Shown here: in pieces, positions 35,479-48,200 of the stretch
Position numbering within the stretch: the first letter of the stretch is position 1
Layout: the number at the start of each line of letters is the position of its first letter
Origin: Heliopora coerulea
Taxonomy: Eukaryota; Cnidaria; Anthozoa; Scleralcyonacea; Helioporidae
Assembly: GCA_030142905.1 (NCBI GenBank)
Contig: JASJOG010000157.1
Span: 124,001 to 188,000 of the forward strand
Reading direction: 5' to 3'
Length of the DNA: 64,000 nucleotides
Translations under genes and position numbers: made by a program
The notes under the pieces: model-generated
What the model was told of the DNA's origin: nothing
Databases searched by the model: none
Seen by the model: the letters and a program-made list of their open reading frames with translations, nothing else

Positions 35479-35859
35479 CTGTTTCGCTTAAGACTCGTCG
35501 CGGGCTTAGACAAAATAACTAACGTTGTGTTTGTAAAATAAGGAATAAAAAATTAACAGAAATTTAAAAATATGAAAATTCAATAAGAAGGATTAAAGCA
35601 ACTAGCACGCCTCAGAATTTGGTGCTTTTAAGACTATGACCCCGGAGCCGCCTACCAATTCTTGAGCATTTGGACCTCGCCCTCAAGAAACTCCAACTGT
35701 TCCGCCGCCATTGCTTCATGACATCGTTTCGCTTCGTAGAACGGGCCTTTCCGGAGAATATTACACGACAATATAATTGGCTAGTAATTGATAATAACGC
35801 GAGCTAGCAATCTTAGTCAGTGGTCGATACCATGAACACAAAGACCAACAAGGCTCTTC

Positions 35860-35899
35860 AAGGCTCCAGACAAAGGAAGAAACCTTTGTCTGGAGCCTT
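35860..35899. repeat. Perfect 17-bp hairpin
   Basis: AAGGCTCCAGACAAAGG (35860-35876) and CCTTTGTCTGGAGCCTT (35883-35899) with a 6-nt loop, just downstream of the KMT5 poly(A) region. Confidence 0.8.
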
Positions 35900-35992
35900 T
35901 AAATGAACGTGATTAAACCGTGAATAAGCGTCGATTCAGTAAAATCAGTGTATTTTCTTGTAAGAAATAGGTAGAAGGCTATGTTTTGAGCG

Positions 35993-35998
35993 TTTATT
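35993..35998 (-). terminator. Candidate poly(A) signal of KMT5
   Basis: TTTATT on the plus strand, AATAAA on the minus, about 250 bp downstream of the KMT5 stop codon. Position-based inference. Confidence 0.45.
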
Positions 35999-36248
35999 TT
36001 CAGTCAAACTGAAGATGTTCAATTTTCACAACACCTGAGGGAGAGTTAATTTCTATTTATACAGTACTACACTGTAAACAATATCAGTAATGTTTGATTC
36101 ATTACATTCAAGGTAATGTGTTAAATTAATTTATGGAGTTAACACGGGAAAATTTACACGAGAGTTCAGAATTTTCGGTCGTCCAATCAATAACACCACC
36201 AAAGACACGATTTAACGCAGCTCATTCAGAGCGTGATCACACACGTGT

Positions 36249-36871
36249 TCACCGGTTCAGAGAATCAAGGTGAACTAACGAGACGAGTTCTGGTTGGCAC
36301 GGACTAAACGACATTGGAAACGGGTCATTCAAGTCCAGCCTTAACGCCTCCTGTTCGACGCATTTAGGACTTTCAAAAATGTCTGCAACATGAATCAAGG
36401 GACGAGACTCCTCTTCGGGTACACATAAGTGTCCAGTCCTTTCATCTGGTATTTCAGCAGGAGACTCGCTGAATGACCGCTGATCACATGGATCCAATGA
36501 CAGATTCAAAGCTAACCCCGGTAACGCACCAAAAGACTCACTAATACTAGTACCAGGTTCACAGCTATCACACATGTCGTTACTTCGAGCCCTATGCCTC
36601 TTTCGACGCGTTAACAAGTGGCGTCGTTTCTTCTTTCGAGGCAATCTTGAACGCTTGTCGACGTAAGTGTTTATGTTTGCGTTTGAATTGGCAGTTTTCG
36701 TTGCGATGGATGGAGAGTCAGCGTTGCTTTCCAAGTTACTGTAGAAACTTGAAACAGACATTCTTCCGTTTGTATTGGTGGTACTTTTTGTTACCTTCCT
36801 TTCCGTTCTCCCATCTTCTTTGTCTAATGAATCTGGTTCCGATTCCGAGCCTGGGTTGTCGGCAAGAACGT
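36249..36871 (-). CDS. KMT5B: KMT5 exon 6, C-terminal tail and stop
   Basis: A 623-nt last exon completing Asp284 and coding to residue 490, TGA at 36251-36249. Starts [17 protein letters not shown] after an acceptor TATTTTAG. Mostly polar and disordered-looking, with a basic cluster at 355-379 ([20 protein letters not shown]) likely to be a nuclear localisation signal. No homology recognised beyond the family core; phase agreement with exon 5 supports the join. Confidence 0.82.
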
Positions 36872-39800
36872 CTAAAATACAAAAACGAAGAGCCTAATTA
36901 GACAACAATATTGAAATGTTTTCTTTCTGACGCAACAAAGCCTGAGTTCATAGTGCGTCAAAACCAATCAGTATTTAAAAAATAGATAAAAATACAGATA
37001 CAAATCCGAGGAAGAGTTTGGGACAACTCGACAGCTGTTGTGTGAGAACGAGACAGAACATCGAGGCGTGCTATTTACACGAAGAATGAGTATGACGTCA
37101 TAACTAAATTTGCATAACCTTATACAAACAGGGATATCAACCCATCATTGTATGCGTACAGCGCAAGCTGTTTCATAGTTAAGAAATATCAAACGGATTC
37201 CCGTGTTTGTTTATTGTGATCCACGAGAGAAGTTGAGAGACTTGAGAAAAGCGTAAAAAAAACCCTGGAGCCTCAAAGTGAGTGTTATTAACTTTTCGAA
37301 AGTCGAAATGCTCCACCATCTAGATCCGTCCAGCTAAATAGTTACACATCTCACCAACGATCATAAAATTATGGGTATAATTCTCATCAGGGGCTCAGAA
37401 AAACCCCTCTGAGCTAGAAGTGCATAAAAGCGTACGATTTTACAAATTTCTATTTGCCACTGTACATCACACAGATGATGAAAGTGAAATCGAAATATTT
37501 TAAACGGAGCCGGTGTATGTGACCCCATCCGGCTAGTCCTATATTTTTAAATTCTAACAGGCCCCGGCTGGCTAAAAGGCGAACTTAAATCCCTTTTAGG
37601 TAACAGGACATTAAATCCAATGTTTACAGATAATAACTTTGCAATATCAGCTCTCACAGTCGATAAAAACGGTATTGTTATTCTCACACTTTCGACATTT
37701 GGATGGATACGTTTCAGAGATTGCTCGAGGGCTCAAGGTTGATGTAAAGCGGGAATTAACAAGCCAATTTTGACGTCATGGCTGAATTTTGACCACAGGG
37801 CTGTCCCACTCACGCAATGACGTAAACTTGAACAGAAAACGTCCGCTGCATATCAATAATGAGTCGTCGGACAGATTTCAAAATGGTCGCGTCCAGAGGC
37901 AATAAACTCGAGAATTACTGTATTTCTCAAGTGCGATATTCGACATCGCAAAACGTTTAGCATTTCTGAAAATTAGGTTAAAAGGAAAATAGGTGAAAAT
38001 AAAGCATATCACCTGTTATTCTATGAGCGTCTCTCTTTAATCTCTTACTGGTGTCTCGAAAACTGTACTTTTTCTCCTTCGAATCCGTACTGTCTTCACA
38101 ACTAAAGGCTCCTTGGCCACGTCTTTCACACGTAACACACTCACAGTTGCAGTTGTTATCACCGAAGAAGCTATCACCATAGTAACACGTTATTTCTTCT
38201 CCTTCGTCGATGTCACGCAATACTTTCACACACGCAGTAGAGAAACCAGTGGAGACGAACTAAATAGCAAAACATCCACGCTGTTTTCTAAGAATTATTT
38301 TTCCACGGTGAAAGAATGTACTAAATACTAAAGCAAAATATTGGGGAGAATGACAAGAAAGATTAAGGCGCAGTCCAGAGGTCGAAGTTCCGTCGTATTT
38401 ACGAAAAATTTTATTCGATGAAAATGGCAACGTCTGAACCGATTTTATTCAACGTGTCGAATTATGCGACGAACTCTGTCGGGAAACTTCAGAAATTCGA
38501 CGTTGATTCAGACGTCACATGAAATATCGTCACATAAAGTGCCTAAATTATTAGAATTCATTTTACTGCCCAATAATACAACGTTTGAAGCTTCGTGGAC
38601 CCAACGAGTGTTATTTTCAACATGCCCTCGGAATAGAACACTCGTTTCAAGTTGTGGGTACGAGACAAAACTCTCGAGTGCATGCTTTGTACTGTACCAG
38701 TGTATAGCGGTCGAGACTGTTGTATAGCAGAGGAAAATGACAATAACGATGGCCGAGGGGCTAATAAAAGAGTTACCAATAGCAGGGACTGGAATATTAG
38801 ACGCGGGCAATCTGTGGAAGCAAACGAAGATGACGAATTAATCGACTATACAAACGTCTTATTAATGCAATATTCGAAGTCATGCGCGCTGTCTTTCTCT
38901 TATTTTCAAAATTTGGGTCTGAATGACGTCTCTGTTAGGGGGTTTATTTTTTTTCCCCTTTGCGACTTTTTGCAGTCATATTTCAAACTCCGTATTAAAT
39001 AAAATTCAACGTCTGCACTGAAACTTGTAACTTCCGTCGAATTTTCCTTGTACTAAATGCAATGGAACTTCAACGTGTGAACTAGGCCTATGACGTGGTC
39101 AATCCACCTTTTTGGAGATGAATCCGCAGGGGGTTATACGTGGTCCAGAATTCCAATTTTTCCAAACAATCCGGAATTTCGTTCCCAGCAATAATCCTTT
39201 TCTTAAACCCCGTTTACACCGTCAACATTTTGGGCACGGCAAGGCTAAAACTTTGGTTGGGGTACTGTTATTTTTGGGCTCGGCTCGGATGATCTTCACA
39301 GTGTAAACGGTGCGGATGTCTCTTAAAATTTGGTAACCGGGCCTAAAAAATTTAATAGAACATTGTAGCATTTACACTCGACCGCTAACTATTAAATTGA
39401 CAATTCTGAAGGAAGAAAATCTCGAGTGTCTAGATATCTTTCAAGAAAAACTCGAGACCTGTTGCGAAAAATGCAACTTTGGGCTATCCGGCTGGGAATC
39501 GAACCTGCGACCTCGCGAGTCTACTACGATGGTCTCCCAACTGAGCAACGGAGTCCGTTGCCGAAAGTATGGCCACGAGTTCAGTATTTATAATGGCGGT
39601 AATGCCGATTAAGTGAAGGGTATATTTGGTAGAACATTATGGCATTTACACTCGACCGCTAACGATTAAGTTGATAATTCTGAAGGAGGAAAATCTCGAG
39701 TGTCTAAAATCTCTGCCATGATGTTCTATCGAATGTACTCTTCACTTAATCGGCATCACCACCATTGTAAATACTGAATTCGTGACCATATTCTCGACAA

Positions 39801-42800
39801 CGGCCTCCGTAGCTCAGTTGGGAGAGCATCGAACTAGATTCATGAGGTCGGGGGTTCGAATCTCAGCCGGATGGACTAAAAAATTTAGCCATGCCCAACA
39901 CTTCTTTCCGTGCAGATCTCGGCAAGACTAATTTGCCGTGCCTTGCCCAAAATGTTACAGTGTAAACGAGGTTTTATTCTTTTCCACATCAATTGGTTGT
40001 TCTGGAGTGATGGCTCGATTTTATGAAGAAAACTTCGTACCGGTCCGAGTTCGAACTAGCATGAACTCTTTCGTGTCGGTTGAGCACCCGAAATGAGTGA
40101 GACAGGCCCGAGTTTAGCTTTCGAAGTGCTCTTATACCAAAACAAGGATTTGTATGGGGAGCAATCTCATGTCTTGCCGGTCTGACTTCGTACTGGGCTC
40201 ATGTAATCAGTCCATTACAGTGTAGTTGTTTAGTAGCGCAATTATAAAGATTGCAGCTTCGCGTCAGACAGCTTGTAATGTTGTACTAATTCAGCCCTCG
40301 AAATTTCTCTAAATCTTCGACGGCAAAAAATTGCCGTCGATATTTTAGAGTTCGGCGGCAACTCGACGGCATTTTTTTCCCCTCAGGTTTATTGTAAGAG
40401 GAATTCTAAAACATATGTCGTAAACAGCTGAATAATAAAAAAACAACTCAAGACTTTCCCATTTCAATATATAACTAGTCGTACTAAACGTTGTTATCAG
40501 TAACAAATACGCAAGTAAAAAGACAATGTCAATGAACAAACATCAGTCCATTTTAATTAATCCTCGTCTGTTTGAGATTCTGATTCAGAATCAGAATGAG
40601 AATCAGGAAGCAAATTTGGGTCAATCGTCTCAATAGTTGTGGATTCCTTTTCTCAGTACTCATGGTCAGTACTTTATGTAAGACAATACGTAACATCCAT
40701 TTGTTAGTAAACAACGGTATTTAACGTCGCCATGAAAACACTTATCGTCGAGCAATGATGAGGAATAAAATTCAGGAAATCTGTAGATAAACATTTGTTC
40801 ATAACATAGCACTAGAGTTTCTTAGAAGAATTGATGAGATTCAGTAGGCAATAAGCACAAAAATCTTCGACGGCAAAAAATTGCCGTCGATAATTTCATT
40901 TTCGGCGGCATTATCGGCGGCAATTGCCTTTTGCCGTCGAAAATTTCGAGGGCTGCTAATTAAAATACAGAAAATATTTTCCATTTTTCCAAGCAGTTTT
41001 GTAAACAGAGGTGGAAGTTACGGAGAAGGGGAAATGGCGAAGAGAACAGAAGCCCGCTGGGTGTACGTTTCCAGTGACATTTATAGGTGTACGATTACAA
41101 CCTTAAACTCAAGTCATAGACATTGCTCATGATATTTCATATAACACCGACCTTCAGCTCTTAGGGATCTATAAACATACCTTACAATTCGGCCGACAAT
41201 CTGAAAGGAAAAAAGGGAACATGTCGACAAGATCAAGTACAGAAAAAGGTAATTGTGTATTATAATAAAAAGGAAAACGACACACAGTATTCACTCTACA
41301 ACGAAATCATTCCACTACTTTATGGAGTTTAACCAACTCTGGCCATAGAAGGCCTTTATTATTTTATTTTGGTCAACGCTAGACCGTTTTATTCAGGAGC
41401 CTAATGTAGTGCCTGTCAAATCAAGAACCTCATTTAACCGTTTACCTGGTTGTTATTCCCAGTACAACAGGTTTACAGGTGTTCTTCTCTTGACGAGCAA
41501 AGTCGTCTGGCGTTAGAGCAAAAAATCAATGAGCAGCCAAGTAGCAACATGCAGTGTCAGGTAAAAGGTTCATTTCTGGAAATTTTTTTTAATCTGTTCC
41601 GATTTCTGGATATAAGCATTTACATGTACAGTTTTACTTTGATAGATCATTTACTAATTATGCTCCCCTTCGACGTAATTCTGGAATACTTATACCTATA
41701 ATCTGTCTTATACTTGTAACTCCAAACTATGCTGGGAAGGAAAGCAATGATGGAAGTTCAACCTGGAAGGGTAATATTAAGGCTTTTCTCTGTTTCCATG
41801 AGCACAACAGTAATTGAAAACAACCTTGATTATTTCGGGATGTTTCAAGTTAGCGAAAAATCCAGCCTTTAACTTTTGTTGTGGAGTTTTACAAAGCTTG
41901 CTATAAACAAATTATATCTTTTAATACCAGTTCGATAACATTTCAACAGACATTTTTAATGTCTCCATTTTCTGTCAACTAAACAGAATTTTCGACTTTC
42001 AAGGTTGTTTTTATTTAGACCTGGTTTGGACTAGCGACATAAGCATAAACATAACGACATTCGCCAGTGCAGTAAGCATTTCATGGTCAAATGGACTCTT
42101 TGAACTTCTCCAGTGCAATAGGATTTACCAACCATGTACCTACTGTGTTTGTGTATCTTGTTATGCTTATGTCATCAGTGGAAACCACGCCATACTGTCT
42201 TCAGCTTAGAAATAGCAGAATTCCTAATATAAGCAAACTACCTTAAAACTCCTATCCTTCTACTCTATCAATAACTGTAGCATTTGCAAGGACAAGTGCT
42301 GCAAAAAAAGAGCCCAGCTCAAAATTCTCAAGGAAAGAAACATTGATAAAAAATATATTTAATTGACGTTTCGTCGCTAGTCGCACGACATCTTCAGAGT
42401 AGGAATGAATACTAAATCCTACTCTGAAGATGTCCCGCAACTAGCGACAAAACGTCAGTTAAATATATTTTTAATCAATGTCTCTTTCCGTGAGGATTTT
42501 GAGCTGGGCTCTTATTTTCATCTTACGACTTCGCTTTCCGCCCGGTAAATCGCTGGTAACTATGCTACAAAAAACCTAGCAAAACTATCTTCAGTCAAAT
42601 TAAACAACATTACATATAGCCACAGTCCACTCAGCTTTCCATTCCAGTCAAACATGAGCTGTCCCCATTCTTTCAAAGCAGCATTTCCAATTATGACGAT
42701 TAAAATCAACATAAAATAAAGTCTCATTTAATTGAAGAAATAAATATCATAACTCGGTCTTACCATGGTTGATATACGCTGCAGGACCCAGCCACAGCTG

Positions 42801-45156
42801 AGAACAATTTTTCCTTGTGGAAAACATTATACTGAAGTCATTCTCACCAGGACGAAGCATCTTCTGTTCTTCTTCGCTGGTCATTTCTGCGATACAACCA
42901 CAGAGAAAGGGAATTTTGTCACCTTTGCACCTACAAACGAAAAGTGTTAAAATATTAACTTTTAAAGAGATACGTAGAACTGACCATTTTTTATAATTCA
43001 ACAATCATTTTTTATTGTTTTATTTTATTATTTTTTCTAAGATTAATATGCAATCGACTAAAAGAACACAAGTGATGCGTAACTTCTAGGAAGAGAACTA
43101 GCAACACCGCCTTCTATCCTAAGCAAGTGGAGCATCTACTAGGATAACATGATGTATTTCACTTCCAAAACAAAGTGTTTTGAATGTATTTTTCTTGAAA
43201 GGTAGTATTCTTGTGTGGAAAAGGACATCATCAATAACTGCCACGAACGACCAGGAACTTTTTGAAGACTCGTAAAAAGCCAAAAACGAGGCAGCCAAGA
43301 ACCAAAGACCACGCAAGGAATCACGCCAACATGATTTGTCAAACTCTCTGAAGATGGTTTTCGTGAAGAAAGCCGAAACGTCAGACAATAAGTAACTTAT
43401 CCATTTCCAATGAATGTAGACCATTAACTTAAAACGAACAGTTAAGTATAATTTTGACAAGTTGAATTGACGTATTCCTTGCAATGTTGAAAATACGAGC
43501 AAAACGCAGGACCAGTTGTCAAAAACTGTTCGACTAATGTCTTAGGTAATACTTTTATAATTTCCCTTAAACCTTGAGCACGTTAGACTTAGTGTACAGG
43601 CATGCTACAAAGTTTATGCAGGTTGGACTACATGTGACGTCTGGAAAATTACTGATAGTGACCTGAGTCTCGACAAACGACAAATTTACAAAGTAAACAA
43701 GCAATGAAGTCCTACAATGGTGGCCACGCAGTTACAAAGTGAAGAGTACTAGAAATAAATTCTGTGGGGAGAGTACGTCGTCTTCTTTACTTGTTCAGTG
43801 CTTTGAGCAGTGTTTTTTAATTACAAAAAAAATACAGCATGGAACTATACTAGTTAAATTATATCGCAACGCAGAAACGAATAGTCCTTTACAATTTATT
43901 GCATTCGAATACTCAGCTGAATATCATACAGGCAAATGGATATTCAAGGTGGTCAAAGCATAACTCTTTGTTACTTGAACGTGTGAATGCACAGAAAAAT
44001 TTCGTCATGATATTTAAAGCTCAAGCTTTGAATTTGGGCAAGAGAAGATCACTCTTCATCCTTTTATCAAACGATAAACAGCTAGTGGGTACTGAAGTAT
44101 CGCGGGAAAGTATGGCACAAAGTAACCAGCGCTAGATGTGGTTGGTGGAATTTGGAAAGCATTGGCCTATTACAGCTAAAGCTAACTACCCAGCATACAG
44201 TCTTCCCGAGGTTTCTGGTATAGGCAAATGAAAATGAAATTGTTTAAAACCAAACAAATTACGAAGTCCTAGCCTAGACCTAAATCTTGAATGGTTTAGA
44301 CGTTTTCTCACATTGAATGATGCTGATACATATTGCCACAGGTGTGGTAAGTGACTCCAAATATTCGTGCGTGAATTTTTAATAATCGAACAGCTTCGAA
44401 ATGAATGAATTTTCGAATAGCGCATTATTCGCTCAATATATATGTATATCTCCCATGATAAATTTAGTCCCAACAAAGAATTCGAATGTAAGACGTGATT
44501 ATAACATAACAAAGAGATACAAAAACCCACTCTAACACTAGGCATTGAAGATGTTTCGAAAGTTTGAAAAGAATACACCAATCAAAGCTGAACAGGTCTG
44601 CAATGTCTCTAACACTCAAAGTGGTTGTTCTGGATGTAAAATTCTTCGTTCGTCACAACTGTTGAGAGTCAGACGAATACTTGATGTTTTAATTTGGTAT
44701 GTTTGAACGAAGTTCGAAAAAAAAAATCTGTCACCTCGATCGACATAGACTACGTTTCATAAACGGCCGCCATATTAACATTATGAGCATTTAAATTAGA
44801 CTTTCAAGCCTCGTTCTTGTGTTTATAATTCAAAAGAATTTTAACACAATATATAAATATGCATACATATTTACATATACATACATATTTATATAAATAT
44901 ATATATATATAGTGAGATTTCGCTTAAGAGTATATGGTTGCTACTCCGAGTTTCACGCGGATGCAATCTTCAGGCAACTGAACATCGTTCAGTTGAACTG
45001 AAGTTCAACTGAAGAAGTTCAGTTGCCTGAAGATCGCATCCGCGTGAAACTCGGAGTAGCAACCATATACTCTTAAGCGAAATCTCACTACATTTAAGCT
45101 CTGCCCCATATGGTATCGAGCACTCTTGGATTCATCGTAAACATTGTCATCTAAGT

Positions 45157-45211
<55 letters not shown>

Positions 45212-48200
45212 CGTTTAATGGAAATTGAAAATAAATGAACAGTTACTCGAGTTTCACGCTGTGAAGCGATCTTCAGATTCGCTTCACAGCGTGAAACTCG
45301 AGTAACTGTTCATTTATTTTAAATTTCCATTAAACGTATAATACGTAGCTCCACAACTTGATTGTGTTGAGCACTGTCGTGATATTTAGTGGACATCCAA
45401 GTCTATTAAATATATATACATATATATATAAATCTAGCGGTCATTTATAAATATGATTAATGTTGAAGGAGTATTTTAATCTTGCTACCAACTTAAAGTT
45501 TTCCTCTGTTTATAAATTCTTAAATAGGACATATGCATTATTCTCCCAGTTTTACATAAAGATGAAGTGTTTACATTTTCAGACGTATTGCTATGAAAAT
45601 TAAATTGATGTAATGTTTTTCAGCTAAATTCTTTGCTTCGCATCAATTTTTAGTGCTCTTTTGTTCTCAATATTGCTTACCATGCTTGTCTTGAAATGAT
45701 TTTTGCTCCCATTTTTTCGGTGGAATATCGCGTACATGGAACAACTTTCACTCCAGACTCAGGAGAGAACAAGCCAAGGTACTTCTGAATCTAAGAGATA
45801 TGGATATTCCCAGGTTACAACGGTAATTTATAACACTGTAATTCATTGTCATATCGGTCCTGTCTTAAATACAATCGATATATTTTTAGATTTGAAACCC
45901 GTTATATATGTAACAGAGAATTTAAGCAAACACTACGACAATATGTTCTTTCAACAGAAATTTTCATTCAAAACAAGAGGAATAATTCGAAGTCCAAAGA
46001 GTACTTTCAACACTGTCCTACTTCTACAAAGTACGTCGTCGAGGACATTTTCGCGGTTCCACGACCACGTTAGCATACAATACGTAAAACGTTTTGGATC
46101 CTTTAGACGTTAGCTAACTGACCTAAGCTGCTGGGAAGACTTTCAAAGGCGTAATCAACATTCACAATTCGTAACAACGTCAATAGTGTTATTCTATTCA
46201 AATGTGTTTAGTTGAGCTACTTTGCGAAATGCCCTAGCCGTACTAGCTTGCTTAAACTCCCTACTTTGGGTACGGCACGAGAAATTAACCGTACCAAGAC
46301 CTACACATACAGAGGTGCTTGGCAAGGAAAGTTTTCAGGCACGGGTACCTAATTTCAAGAAGTCCGCTCCGTTTACACTGTGAAAATCACCGGTGCCAAA
46401 GTTTTAGCCGTACCGTGCCCAGAATGTTAACAGTGTAAATGAGGTTTTGGATACTAGTTTTTCAGGGAAGTCAGTGTTTTTTTTCGCAGCAAATTCCAGA
46501 ATAATATTACCTTGATTTATACCTCTAACAACACAAGACGTGTGGTTAAAAACCCATCCGTATTAATCCAGGATTAAGTCTTTCTTTTCACGACTTCTCG
46601 TCCATACGAGTAAAAACGTTTAGTGTTAGCCTGAGGGAAATCGGCCGGCATTAGCCACAGAATATCCTCGTTCTCATTCTACACCTTTTGCTGTTCGTTA
46701 CCAGAAAATCTACTATCATTAACGCCAATCTCAAACCTTTTAACGCAAAAATACATTCATTTTATTTGACATTCACTTGCGTAGACACACAACCATTTGC
46801 ATCAAAGGGCATTCTATAGCGACAACAGACGACCATTAATACCATTCTACTATACATTAGGGATAATAAAAATTCAATTACGCAAGATATTTCTCAAGCG
46901 TTACTGAATGTTTATTATCCCTAATGTATAGTAGAATGGTGTTAATGGTCCTCTGTTGGTGCTATAGAATGCCCTTCGATGCAAATGGTTGCGTACCTAC
47001 GCAAGTGAATGTCGATTGAATAAAATGGATGTATTTTTGTGTTAATGAGTTTGAGGTTGGCGTTAATGATAGTATATTTTCTAATTAACAATTAGATTAT
47101 GAGCTCAAGATTTCTATGAGGTGAAAGTTGACGAGGGCGAAACCCGAGTCAACTATCTCCTCATAGAAATCTCGAGCTCATAATCGTTTTCTCTGGGATT
47201 GCATTATTAAGTAAGCATTCTATTTCGTCTTCAGAAACTTCACAAAACCGAAAGGCGGAAGCCATTTTCGCTACTCGCTACCTATCGACGAATAGATAGC
47301 GAGTAGCGTAGCCAATCAGAATGTCGCATTTGCATTAGTACTCGACTAAGTTTCTACTAATAATGAGCAGCAAAAGGTGTAGTGTTACCCCTTCACTCCA
47401 ACAAAGTGCCTTTGCTCGAATCGTTATTATTTCTTCTTCGATATTTCGGAAATTTCCTTTTGCTTTTTTGCACGTCGTTCAATTCTGTCTTCGTAGCATT
47501 CTAATTTTATATGTTTTTATAAATATGTTTCGTTTGACTACTTCCCCAGGTTTGTGCAAGTTCCATTAGAGAAAATTCCAGACTTCTCTGCCATCATCAT
47601 CACAATTCCGTCCACAAAGCACACCGGTACCACCTCAGGTCTTCCTCTCGGGCAGCAAAATTGTCTGACGTTGGCCAGAGTAAAACAATGGTAGACATAT
47701 CTGGACGAAAAGGTGTAAATAACCGGTTCTCCATATTACGTCAGCTGAATACAACTACCGGAATACTTTACCTCTTTCATTTTCATGCAAACATTGAATT
47801 CCCAGAGCGAATGGAAAGACAATTGCTTCAATTAACATTACAAACTAGATTTCGAAAGGCATTCTGGTAGTTGTATTCAGCAGATGTACAGTATAAGGGG
47901 AACCGGCCATTGAGATAGACCAAGCCCAATTTAGCCTGGACTTTACTGAACACTCACAGCCTGGCGGAGCTGATTCACCTTCCGCTTTAATACCATCCTA
48001 GCACATATATAGGACTAACAATAAGCTCAGGACTTTTGCATTAGTTTTATCCAATTGCTTATGACATTAGAATGACGCTGTACAATTTTTTGATATATGT
48101 ATGTCATCATGATAAAGGGGCTTGTCCCGAGATGTTGATTTCATCAAAGATTTTTAAAGTTTGATCTGTGATTATTTTATATTCATGTTTTTAAACTTTA

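Noticed and set aside
44186..44581. 131-codon minus-strand open frame in KMT5 intron 2
   Set aside because: No homology, no splice or start context, and not in phase with the KMT5 exons.
45703..46113. 136-codon plus-strand open frame
   Set aside because: Overlaps KMT5 exon 2 in antisense and then a dispersed repeat; no homology of its own.
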